A DNA stretch of 10,849 nt from Desulfurococcales archaeon ex4484_204 (GTDB lineage Archaea; Thermoproteota; Thermoprotei_A; Sulfolobales; NBVN01): NCBI GenBank assembly GCA_002255065.1, contig NJEF01000024.1, forward strand, positions 1 through 10,849. Reading direction: 5' to 3'. Below, one piece after another: positions 1 through 6,667 of this stretch; the first letter of the stretch is position 1; the number at the start of each line of letters is the position of its first letter. The notes below the pieces were generated by a model, which worked only from the letters and a program-made list of their open reading frames with translations, was not told the DNA's origin and searched no databases. Both the position numbers and the translations under genes were made by a program.

Positions 1-751
1 GGCTTACCTCAACGACTTCATCAATAATATCCCTGTACCTACCCCATATACCCGGTATCGTGTAGCACGCCAGCCCCTCTATACAGTCCCCAACAGAGTT
101 AGGGCCCTTAACCAGCGGGGCGTTCCTAGGGACTACAGCGACTAGCCTAACCCTATCGCCGAACACCTCCCTCAACCTCCTACCGACACCGGCTAAGGTC
201 CCCCCAGTGCCCACACCCATAACGAAGGCATCCACCCTACCTACCTGCCTAAGGATCTCCTCAGCAGTTGTCTCGTAGTGCGCCCTAACGTTGGACTCGT
301 TTGAGTGCTGCTTAAGGAAGTACCACCCCCTCTCCCTAGCAAGCCTCTCAGCAACGTTAACCATGTTCTCAGGACTCGATGGCGGGGCCCTCCTAGCAAT
401 AACTAGCTCGGCCCCTAAAGCCCTAATCACCGCCGCCTTAGCCGGGGATATCGTCTCCTCAGCAACAATAACCACCTTAAGGTTTAAGGCCTTCCCAACC
501 CACGCGACCGAGATCGCTGTGTTACCCGAGGAGGCCTCAACAACGGTCTCCCCTGGGGAGACCTCACCGCTACGTAGCGCGTCCGCCAGCATGTAGAGGG
601 CCGCCCTATCCTTATGGCTACCTGTAGGGTTCATGTACTCGAGCTTAACGAAGACACCGCCTAAGCTATCCAGCCTAACCACGGGCGTCCCACCGATCAA
701 GGACCTCAACCTAGATACGGTGGCCTCCCAGCTACCCACTCCAACCCCCAA
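1..751 (-). CDS. Cysteine synthase-family PLP enzyme, 3' end cut by window edge
   Basis: About 250 residues are visible, read from the minus strand with no stop before the left edge; the family is usually near 300. This is a fold-type II PLP enzyme of the cysteine synthase group, which makes cysteine from sulfide and an activated serine. An IGGTPVVRL segment opens the protein. NPTGSHKDR follows and holds the lysine expected to bind PLP. ASSGNTAIS is the substrate loop, and GVGTGGTLAGVG is the phosphate-binding glycine loop. The SHKDR form recalls archaeal O-phosphoserine or O-acetylserine sulfhydrylases, and threonine synthase has a similar SFKDR, so the acceptor substrate is not settled. The TTG at 751 was chosen because a CTATAT box is centred about 23 nt upstream; the GTG at 739 is a close alternative. 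An in-frame TAG lies further upstream. The upstream gap to 930 holds nothing convincing. Confidence 0.85.
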   Translation of the reverse strand, partial: MGVGVGSWEATVSRLRSLIGGTPVVRLDSLGGVFVKLEYMNPTGSHKDRAALYMLADALRSGEVSPGETVVEASSGNTAISVAWVGKALNLKVVIVAEETISPAKAAVIRALGAELVIARRAPPSSPENMVNVAERLARERGWYFLKQHSNESNVRAHYETTAEEILRQVGRVDAFVMGVGTGGTLAGVGRRLREVFGDRVRLVAVVPRNAPLVKGPNSVGDCIEGLACYTIPGIWGRYRDIIDEVVEVS

Positions 752-770
752 ACCCTGGTTCCCTAGAGGG

Positions 771-777
771 GATATAG
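771..777 (-). promoter_or_regulatory. TATA box for the cysteine synthase-like gene
   Basis: On the minus strand this reads CTATATC, centred about 23 nt before the TTG at 751 and 35 nt before the GTG at 739. That spacing fits a leaderless or very short leader transcript, as is common in crenarchaea. There is no purine-rich upstream element that I can single out as a BRE. Confidence 0.4.
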
Positions 778-929
778 CAACAGCGTTAAAGGTGGCTGCC
801 CAGCCAGCCTAGACCTTAATGAGGGCAGCTAGCCCTGCACGGCATCTAACCCCTTCCCTAGCAGGTTACGTGGGGGGTAGCAGCACGGCCCGGTACACCT
901 TAGGGGATGCTGTAGCTACTAGTTAGGGC

Positions 930-1610
930 CTAGAACTCCATCACGGTACCCGTCCTGACCTCGCAGTACTGCCCGGGGTACTCACGCCTTATATAGTTCT
1001 TAGCCCAGTCACCGGTGCAGTGGGCTGGGCATATGAGCTTAGACACCTTAGCTAACCTATCGATCACCTCTTCAGGCGGTGTGTGGAAGCCCCCTATAAC
1101 TGCGTAGACCTCCTCGCCGGTGACCTCAGACGCCCTAGATGCTAACCTATCAACCCCTGGATGGCTGCATCCAACGATGACCACTAAACCCTTACTAGTA
1201 CGGACCGCTAGGCAAACCTCCCAGAGCCCCCAACCCCCGCGTAGGGGCCCCACGACCCACGCACCCTCAGAGACCTTGGTAGGCTCCCTAACCTCCCTAG
1301 GGCTTAGGCCGTACCTACGCAGGGTTCCCAGCCCACCTGGGGGAGCGTACACCGTTAAGCCGGGCAGCACCCTACCCACGTACTTGAAGCCCCCGTAGTG
1401 GTCCCCGTGGTAATGGCTTAGAACGGCGAACGAAACCCTGCCCATGTCCATGTCCAGGGCCTTAACGTTATGCTCCAAAACAGCTGGGTCTGAGTCCGCA
1501 TCGAATAAGGCTGCCCAACCACCCGCGTCTATGTAAGCACTCCACCCCCAGTCGCTGAGCAGGCCCTCCCCCGGTTCATTATCAACGAGCACGACCAACC
1601 TAACGCCCAA
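930..1610 (-). CDS. Metallo-beta-lactamase-fold hydrolase (COG1237 type)
   Basis: A 226-residue cytosolic MBL-fold protein. Metal ligands visible in order are HYHGDH (66-71), the histidine of VGCSHPGVD (150), IGGFH (176) and CPAHCTG (197). The N-terminal VRLVVLVDN start and the GCSHPG...GGFH spacing are typical of COG1237, a group that includes RFAP-synthase-like proteins of methanopterin biosynthesis and many members of unknown substrate. The family assignment is firm; the substrate is not. The TTG start directly follows an in-frame TAG. A GGTGGTC ribosome site lies at 1614-1620 on the minus strand, and an AATATTA box near 1645-1651 gives a short leader. There is no signal peptide or membrane segment. 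It is transcribed away from the phosphoesterase unit that starts at 1725. Confidence 0.88.
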   Translation of the reverse strand: MGVRLVVLVDNEPGEGLLSDWGWSAYIDAGGWAALFDADSDPAVLEHNVKALDMDMGRVSFAVLSHYHGDHYGGFKYVGRVLPGLTVYAPPGGLGTLRRYGLSPREVREPTKVSEGAWVVGPLRGGWGLWEVCLAVRTSKGLVVIVGCSHPGVDRLASRASEVTGEEVYAVIGGFHTPPEEVIDRLAKVSKLICPAHCTGDWAKNYIRREYPGQYCEVRTGTVMEF

Positions 1611-1688
1611 CTAGACCACCAGGAGTAGTAGTGCGGTGCTAGGTAATATTGTTGCTACCGAGGATGGCATCAACTCTTAGAGGCTAGG

Positions 1689-1699
1689 TATTTAATATC
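1689..1699 (+). promoter_or_regulatory. TATA box upstream of the 27-residue ORF and phosphoesterase
   Basis: TATTTAATATC is a strong archaeal TATA match, centred about 30 nt before the ATG at 1725. A leaderless or near-leaderless transcript is predicted. The same AT core is also box-like on the minus strand, but it lies about 80 nt from the MBL start, too far to be that gene's main promoter. Confidence 0.6.
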
Positions 1700-1724
1700 T
1701 AGCGCCCCCAGTCCTAGGGGTAGA

Positions 1725-1808
1725 ATGCCGAAGTGCCGCGAGGTCGAGATCCAGGTCGGTACGGGGGGGTTGGGGGAGCTTAAGGGGGTTCTGGAGGCGG
1801 TGTCCTAG
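1725..1808 (+). CDS. Possible leaderless 27-residue peptide ORF
   Basis: ATG to TAG gives MPKCREVEIQVGTGG followed by LGELKGVLEAVS. I recognise no family. In favour: it starts about 30 nt after a strong TATA box, which is where crenarchaeal leaderless start codons sit, and its codon choice matches the neighbours. It is followed, 29 nt downstream, by the phosphoesterase start with its own ribosome site. It could be a real small protein, a leader peptide influencing the phosphoesterase, or chance reading in a 5' leader. It has no membrane segment and only one cysteine. Confidence 0.35.
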   Translation: MPKCREVEIQVGTGGLGELKGVLEAVS

Positions 1809-1837
1809 CGTTAATTAGTAGGGGGTGGTGCTAGCCG

Positions 1838-2668
1838 GTGGTCAGTAGGTTGGTGGGGGTGCTCGTAACCTTCACCGCCCTAGTAGCGGGTGTAGCTACC
1901 TACGCAGTGATTGTGGAGCCCAACCTACTCATACTTAGCACCGTGGTTGAGGTCAGGGTTAACGGCCTGCCCGAGTGCTTCAACGGCTTCAGGATAGCCC
2001 ACGTAACAGACCCCCACTTCGGGATATGGCACCTACCCGTTAGGGACTCAAGGGTTCTAGAGATCGTTAAGGGGTTTAAACCCGATATCATAGTGATTAC
2101 GGGGGACCTCATAAGCAACCCAGGAGGGGTTGGCGACGCCCTAAACTTCGTTAGGGAGCTAGCTAGGGTAGCCCCTACATACGTAGTCCTGGGGAACTGG
2201 GACTACTGGAGCGGGGTTAGCGTGGGCTCGTTCGTTGAGGAGTTAAGGGCTTCAGGTGCTAGGGTCCTAGTAAATAGCTACGAGGTCGTTGGATCGGCTT
2301 GTGGGAGCATCTACGTAGTCGGTGTCGACGACCCCCACACGCAACGCGATGACGTCTCTAAAGCCCTGGAAGGGGTTCCTGAGGGGGCCATTAAGGTGGT
2401 CCTAGCGCACTCACCTGAGGTCATAGGTGAGGTCGCGGGTAAGGCTGACGTAGTCCTGGTAGGGCATACCCATGGGGGGCAGGTAGTGATCCCCGTGCTC
2501 GGCCCTATATACATACCCCTACCCGAGGAGTTTAGGAAGTACGTCTGGGGGTCTTTCACGGTTAACGGCACGTTCATGTATGTCTGCAGGGGTGTTGGAA
2601 CGAGCCTGTACCCCGTGAGGTTCATGGCGCCACCGGAGGTAGCTCTAGTAGTGCTTATAAGGGCTTAA
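1838..2668 (+). CDS. Membrane-anchored calcineurin-like metallophosphoesterase
   Basis: A 276-residue protein of the YkuE/YaeI-like group of binuclear metallophosphoesterases. Residues 4-35 form one hydrophobic N-terminal segment, probably an anchor. Metal-site motifs appear in order: VTDPH (D58, H60), ITGDL (D90), LGNWD (N120), AHSPEV (H191) and GHTHGGQ (H210, H212). A YVCRGVGTS near the C-terminus and a PPEVAL tail are usual for the group. The common GNHD motif reads GNWD here, so the usual histidine is a tryptophan; I believe some archaeal relatives share this. The substrate is unknown; relatives cleave phosphodiesters or pyrophosphates of lipid or nucleotide type. The start is GTG, chosen because GGGGGTGGTG at 1821-1830 is a good ribosome site 7 nt upstream. 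It probably shares a transcript with the small ORF before it. Confidence 0.88.
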   Translation: MVSRLVGVLVTFTALVAGVATYAVIVEPNLLILSTVVEVRVNGLPECFNGFRIAHVTDPHFGIWHLPVRDSRVLEIVKGFKPDIIVITGDLISNPGGVGDALNFVRELARVAPTYVVLGNWDYWSGVSVGSFVEELRASGARVLVNSYEVVGSACGSIYVVGVDDPHTQRDDVSKALEGVPEGAIKVVLAHSPEVIGEVAGKADVVLVGHTHGGQVVIPVLGPIYIPLPEEFRKYVWGSFTVNGTFMYVCRGVGTSLYPVRFMAPPEVALVVLIRA

Positions 2669-2872
2669 TCCTAGGGACCGGCCCCGCCTTTAAACGCTGG
2701 TGGAGGTCCTCTTAACCCTCTCCTTAGCCCTATCCACAGCCTTAATAGCTAGGAGTACCTATCTACACCTTCCGAGGCCTGGCGCTCGTTAAGGCCTTAA
2801 GATCTACGTCTACGTATTCCTAACAACCTCCCAGACCCCAGGCAGAACGTTCCAGGCCTTGAGGAGGCAGCA

Positions 2873-3205
2873 ATGATTAGCGAGGCTAACCGGTTAAGGA
2901 TGTTGAAGGACGTAGTCCTGCTCTTCCCTGCAGGGTAGCTAGCTAGATATTGGTGATCAAGCCGACCCTATTGAAGCTAACCGTGTCGGCAATACCAGCA
3001 CCCACTACGTAGGTAGTGAGGCCCCAGAGGCAGAGGCTAGAGCACTGCTGAAAGCGGTTAAGATGAAGAAGGAGCTTAAGGAGAGAGGGAGTATAGGAAG
3101 AGGTGGAGTAGGGGTACTGTGGAGATACTAGCTAATATAGCTAAGGTACTCTGGGAAAGCGAGGAGAAGAACGGAGTTATAGAAATTACCTACGGTAATG
3201 ACTGA
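2873..3205 (+). pseudogene. Frame-shifted remnant of an unidentified gene
   Basis: Three protein-like pieces follow each other in different frames. Piece one starts at an ATG behind GAGGAGG and reads MISEANRLRMLKDVVLLFPAG before a TAG at 2936. Piece two, in the next frame, is open from about 2943 to a TAG at 3129 and contains EAEARALLKAVKMKKELKER. Piece three returns to the first frame around 3080 and reads on through a VEILANIAKVLWESEEKNG stretch to a TGA at 3203. Pieces two and three overlap where a single base change of frame would join two charged helical segments. This fits one helical, charged, soluble protein broken by indels. I do not recognise the family. Chance open frames remain possible. 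Confidence 0.35.
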
Positions 3206-3254
3206 AAGACCATACAAGGAAATTAAAATTGAGAATAAAGACATAATTTAGTAC

Positions 3255-3359
3255 ATGGTGAGCTGCGCAGCACTCCGTAGCGGCGTCATTGACCGTAGAT
3301 TTCTACTACTTATCGAAGCCCTCAAGGCGGCTCTGGAAGCTAGGATATTATCTACTTAA
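3255..3359 (+). CDS. Short ORF of 34 residues, doubtful
   Basis: ATG to TAA encodes a short peptide with a helical second half (RRFLLLIEALKAALEARIL). It lies just after the broken reading frames and just before the nrdD promoter. It may be the tail of the same decayed gene rather than an independent peptide. No ribosome site stands out; the DNA before it is AT-rich (ATAATTTAG) and could serve as a weak TATA box. No family recognised. Confidence 0.2.
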   Translation: MVSCAALRSGVIDRRFLLLIEALKAALEARILST

Positions 3360-3375
3360 TCAATACGTCAATTAC

Positions 3376-3430
3376 GTTAAGAAGCGATACTTCTTTTAGC
3401 TTAACTCCACCATTTGGATAGGGTATCCAT
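3376..3430 (+). promoter_or_regulatory. nrdD promoter region with nested inverted repeats
   Basis: The likely TATA element is TTTTAGC at about 3394-3400, near 30-35 nt before the nrdD ATG. Three inverted repeats lie on or around it. AAGAAG/CTTCTT spans 3379-3395 with a CGATA centre. GTTAAG (3376-3381) pairs with CTTAAC (3400-3405) around it. TGGATA/TATCCA spans 3415-3429 with a GGG centre and ends one base before the ATG. The outer pair brackets the TATA element and the last lies in the short leader, so they could be operators or, for the last one, an RNA hairpin over the start. This is inference from symmetry only. Confidence 0.45.
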
Positions 3431-5341
3431 ATGACTGACCAAGAACATCAGCTGGTTCGTGACGCCGTAGAGTCCTACCTGAGGAGGTCATCATTCGATG
3501 TATTGGAAAACGCTAATAGGTATCCCGGACCTAGTGGCTTGCTTTATTATGTTGCTGAGAAAGCACTAGATCGGTTAATAAATTCTAAGGTCCCAAGCAA
3601 GTTCATGAAGCTCCATCTCAGCGGCTACATCCACATTCACAAGCTCCCTCTATCTCTCTTCATACCCTACTGCAGCGGGCACAGCGTTAAGCGGGTGCTT
3701 ACTAAGGGTCTAAAAACACCTACTATCCATGCAGCCCCAGCTAAGCATCTCGACACCTTCGCTGACCACATAACCAACTACTTAGTCACTATGCAACACT
3801 ACTTCAGCGGTGCCCAAGCATTTAGTGCTGTTGAGCTGTATGCTGGAGCCTTTATCAGGAGTGACGGACTTGACTATACCGGAGTTAAGCAGAACGTCCA
3901 GAGGATTGTATTTAACCTAAACTTCCCGAGCAGGGCCGGGCTACAGACTCCCTTCACGAATTTCACAGTGGTTTTAGATGCTAGTGAGAGGTTATTAAAC
4001 GAGCACGCGGTACTGGGTAGGAAGTCAGTAGGTGAATTAGGTGCCTACCTCGACGAGGCAAAGCTATTTCTTAGGGCTTTAGCGGAGGTTCTCGAAGGCG
4101 GTGACGCATCTGGCGCGCCCTTCACGTTCCCGATACCTACGGTAATGACTACATCTAAGGAGATCTACAGCGACCCGGAGCTATTTACTGCTGTATTTAA
4201 TACTGCTGCGAAGCGCGGGAGCTTCTACTGGTTAAATACTAACATAGTTAATCCTGACACGACCTACGCGATGTGCTGCAGAATAAACATTAATTTCGAG
4301 GAAATTAGCAGGTCGATTAGGTATGGGTCAGTGGTGAGACTGCATGAATTAAGGAATGAAGTTAATGTAGCTAGAGAAAGACTTGTTCAGCTAATTGAGA
4401 AATTAGAACCTGTAGGCATGTGGTCGATACCTGATGTCACAGGTAGCTTAGCTGTAGTAACCATCAACTTGCCGAGGCTTGCCCTCGAGTCGAGGAGCGA
4501 TGACGGCGCGTTCTATGAGGGCCTCTATTCGATATTAGGGAGGGTCAGGAAAGTACTTATGTGGCTCAGGGAGCGATATGTGAAGCTAGCTAGAAGATAC
4601 CCTGACCTTTATAGCATGCCGATCATGTACGTGCCTGAAGTATTCACTGAGGGAGCTGCGACATACTTCAATACTGTAGGCATTATAGGATTGCCTGAAG
4701 CTTCGGCAATAATGCAGCAGAACCCTGCCCTATGGTTGAGCAGTAATTCGAGAAGCAGAAGGGAGGCAGTTGACTGGATGCGCGGAGTTGTTGAGTTCAT
4801 AGTACGCACGGTGAGGGAGTGGAGTGTGAGTGACTACGTGCCCTACAATGTAGAGGAGGTGCCTGGGGAGAGTGCAGCAGCTAGATTAGCTCAGGCAGAC
4901 GCAGAGCGCTACCCAGAGGTCCTTGATTACCTGCCGGACCCTACCTCACCTATATATAGCACTAGCATAGTTCCCTACTATGCAGACATAGGTATGTCGG
5001 AGAGGGTTCGCCTCGAAGCGAAGGTGCAGAAATACTTCACGGGTGGCGTGATGTTGCACCTATTCTTAAATGAGGAACCTGACCCCGAAGCACTAGCAAA
5101 GCTGACTAGGAGGCTTTCAGGTACTGAGCTAATTTACTGGAGCTACACACCTGCACTAACCATCTGCAGGAATTGCGGGTTTAGGTCGGTAGGCGCTATC
5201 TGGGTGTGCCCGAAGTGCGGTTCGGAGACGGAGGTATGGAGTAGGATCATAGGGTACTATAGACCAGTTAAAAACTGGAATCCTGCAAGGAGGAGAGAGT
5301 TCAAGCAGAGAGTACACTATGGCAGGGGTCAGATAATTTGA
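3431..5341 (+). CDS. nrdD: Anaerobic (class III) ribonucleoside-triphosphate reductase
   Basis: This enzyme reduces ribonucleotides to deoxyribonucleotides by glycyl-radical chemistry in the absence of oxygen. At 636 residues it holds the full ten-stranded barrel but starts directly in the catalytic core: SGYIHIHKLPLS is at 64-75, so the roughly 90-residue N-terminal ATP-cone found in E. coli NrdD is absent. IPYCSGHS carries C81, equivalent to C79. MCCRI carries C282-C283; C283 most likely aligns with the thiyl-radical cysteine. The C-terminus has a zinc site (CRNC at 579-582, CPKC at 593-596) and the glycyl-radical motif RIIGYYRPV with G608. The usual WNxGK after that glycine reads WNPAR. 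The ATG start follows the promoter region closely. Its TGA overlaps the nrdG start. The gene is more AT-rich than its neighbours and uses CGN and AGA arginine codons more freely. Confidence 0.96.
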   Translation: MTDQEHQLVRDAVESYLRRSSFDVLENANRYPGPSGLLYYVAEKALDRLINSKVPSKFMKLHLSGYIHIHKLPLSLFIPYCSGHSVKRVLTKGLKTPTIHAAPAKHLDTFADHITNYLVTMQHYFSGAQAFSAVELYAGAFIRSDGLDYTGVKQNVQRIVFNLNFPSRAGLQTPFTNFTVVLDASERLLNEHAVLGRKSVGELGAYLDEAKLFLRALAEVLEGGDASGAPFTFPIPTVMTTSKEIYSDPELFTAVFNTAAKRGSFYWLNTNIVNPDTTYAMCCRININFEEISRSIRYGSVVRLHELRNEVNVARERLVQLIEKLEPVGMWSIPDVTGSLAVVTINLPRLALESRSDDGAFYEGLYSILGRVRKVLMWLRERYVKLARRYPDLYSMPIMYVPEVFTEGAATYFNTVGIIGLPEASAIMQQNPALWLSSNSRSRREAVDWMRGVVEFIVRTVREWSVSDYVPYNVEEVPGESAAARLAQADAERYPEVLDYLPDPTSPIYSTSIVPYYADIGMSERVRLEAKVQKYFTGGVMLHLFLNEEPDPEALAKLTRRLSGTELIYWSYTPALTICRNCGFRSVGAIWVCPKCGSETEVWSRIIGYYRPVKNWNPARRREFKQRVHYGRGQII

Positions 5342-6126
5342 AGGTGATGTTTGCCGGGATTAAGGACATCTCCCTAATAGATGTGTGCGGAGAGCCCTCA
5401 CTCACGGTCTGGTTCTGCGGCTGTAATCTTAAGTGTCCGTATTGCCATAACTGGAGGATCGCTGAAGCGCATGCGAGCACCTGCTACCCCGCTGAATTAA
5501 GCGAGATTTACACCGCTATTGAGTCGGCCAGCAGCATTGTTGACTACATACACGTGACTGGCGGGGAGCCCACCCAGCAGGCAGTCCAGTTACAGCGAGT
5601 CTTAGAGTTCGCTAAGTCAGTAGGGGTTCGTACGAGCGTAAATACGAACTGCTCTAATCCAAGCATTATTGAGTCGCTCCTCAGGAGAGGATTAATTGAC
5701 CATCTAGCAACGGATGTTAAGGCACCTCCTGATTTCATGATAGGGCTTCCTAGAAGTGAAGCCTTGAGATACTGGAGGGGCTTTACTAACACTTTAAGAC
5801 TGATTAGAGAATATGACGTGATTTTAGAGCTGCGGATTCCAGTACTCAAGTACGGCGCTATGAGTCCTGAGTTAGTAGCCTCCTCAAAGAGGTACCTAGT
5901 GAAGGCTTTAAGTATCGTCGAGACAGTTAGTAAAGTACATCTTGTACTGAACCCCATATTAGGTCCTCCAATAATTGACTCAGTAAGAAACCCTGAATGG
6001 TGTAGTAAGTACGCAGTTCCGGGGATACGTGATATAGAGCTTGCTGAGACGTTAGTGAAGTCTCTATACAGCAGAGCGGACATTAGACTAGCTCAGCATG
6101 CATCACTACTCCCCTTAGGTACTTAG
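5338..6126 (+). CDS. nrdG: Radical-SAM activase of the anaerobic ribonucleotide reductase
   Basis: This protein generates the glycyl radical on NrdD with a [4Fe-4S] cluster and S-adenosylmethionine. The cluster motif is CNLKCPYC (C29, C33, C36), the CX3CX2C radical-SAM signature. VTGGEP (73-78) is the SAM-binding GGE motif. There is only one cluster motif, with no extra ferredoxin-like insert. At 262 residues it is longer than E. coli NrdG (about 154) and looks more like the archaeal COG1180 type, with a fuller partial barrel. Partner assignment rests on the adjacent nrdD. The start is a TTG overlapping the nrdD stop as TTGA, which implies translational coupling; the ATG at 5347 is an alternative. 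An AGGGG run near 5324 could be the ribosome site. It shares the AT-rich composition of nrdD. It ends 1 nt before the end of a possible opposing small gene. Confidence 0.93.
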   Translation: MKVMFAGIKDISLIDVCGEPSLTVWFCGCNLKCPYCHNWRIAEAHASTCYPAELSEIYTAIESASSIVDYIHVTGGEPTQQAVQLQRVLEFAKSVGVRTSVNTNCSNPSIIESLLRRGLIDHLATDVKAPPDFMIGLPRSEALRYWRGFTNTLRLIREYDVILELRIPVLKYGAMSPELVASSKRYLVKALSIVETVSKVHLVLNPILGPPIIDSVRNPEWCSKYAVPGIRDIELAETLVKSLYSRADIRLAQHASLLPLGT

Positions 6127-6127
6127 C

Positions 6128-6283
6128 TCATTTGATTTCTAGAGAGTTTAAATTTACTAAGTCCGAGTAGGCCGTACTCTCGATTACGTAGCCGTGGTAG
6201 GTGTAGCTATCTACAACCTGACCAAGGAGGGGCTTCGAGTAGGTGTATGCCCTCCCAACAATAGTTATCACGACGGTACTCAT
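6128..6283 (-). CDS. Possible 51-residue protein of unknown function
   Basis: ATG to TGA gives MSTVVITIVGRAYTYSKPLL and a tyrosine/serine-rich remainder ending in NLNSLEIK. It has no clear membrane segment, only a short hydrophobic start, and no cysteine or metal motif. Codon choice fits the genome. An upstream TTTAAT element lies about 39 nt before the ATG, allowing a leader of roughly 10 nt, and a second AT-rich TTTATTA is nearer. It converges on nrdG, the two stops lying almost next to each other. The beta-prone sequence could be a small domain or the end of a lost gene. I recognise no family. A plus-strand open frame over the same DNA lacks a good start. Confidence 0.4.
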   Translation of the reverse strand: MSTVVITIVGRAYTYSKPLLGQVVDSYTYHGYVIESTAYSDLVNLNSLEIK

Positions 6284-6473
6284 GGGGCAGGCGCTAATAA
6301 ACACCGTTACCCAGGTATTAAAGCCCTTTAGGGGGTTGTTTTAACTAAGACCTAGCTCGTTAGGGGGTGAGGGCCTGACCGATATAGCCATAGTAGGCCT
6401 TGCCAGGAAGTTCAGTGATGTCGTAACTGCCGATATTGAGGGCTTGGGGGTTAGGGACGGGGACGAGTACGTC

Positions 6474-6566
6474 TTAGGTTAGGCCCTTTGATATGGAGGT
6501 CTCCTCAGTGCCTAGGCCAAATAGCATTAAAGGCGTTATCACCAAGAACACCTTCTTGTAGAGCAT
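6474..6566 (-). CDS. Possible 30-residue hydrophobic peptide
   Basis: ATG to TAA encodes MLYKKVFLVITPLMLFGLG followed by a polar tail. One hydrophobic stretch of about 15 residues follows two lysines, the layout of a tiny membrane peptide. I see no convincing ribosome site or TATA box at the right spacing, and the other strand is also open here, so this may well be chance. Confidence 0.18.
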   Translation of the reverse strand: MLYKKVFLVITPLMLFGLGTEETSISKGLT

Positions 6567-6667
6567 AGCGGACTGTAGGGGGTTGAAGGGAGCTCCAGGT
6601 GTTTAGGTCTGGAGCAACAGTGTATTTAAGGGTTAATTACTGCACAGCCGTACCGGCATCCCAGCTT

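Larger units (their letters stand above)
2669..3430. other. Gene-poor interval with decayed reading frames
   Basis: No intact gene over about 760 bases. From about 2690 to 2755 the minus strand holds an open stretch ending in TAA that reads like a protein C-terminus (AIKAVDRAKERVKRTSTSV), but a stop lies just upstream. From 2873 the plus strand has open pieces that switch frame (listed separately). Composition changes from CTAG-rich, GC-rich DNA to purine-rich, AT-rich DNA at about 3050. The last 60 bases are the nrdD promoter region. I see no transposase and no RNA gene in this interval. Confidence 0.5.

Noticed and set aside
291..596. Plus-strand open frame of 101 codons
   Set aside because: Antisense to the cysteine synthase-like gene, whose PLP motifs read clearly on the minus strand.
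819..926. Plus-strand 35-residue ORF between the first two genes
   Set aside because: No ribosome site or well-placed TATA box, and no recognisable sequence; it is consistent with chance in stop-poor GC-rich DNA.
5544..6083. Minus-strand open frame of 179 codons inside nrdG
   Set aside because: It is fully antisense to a gene with clear radical-SAM motifs, shows no recognisable domain, and has no promoter; it is a codon-bias shadow.
6375..6482. Protein-like plus-strand stretch ending in TAG
   Set aside because: There is no ATG, GTG or TTG near its beginning, an in-frame stop lies upstream, and no family is recognised; at most a fragment.
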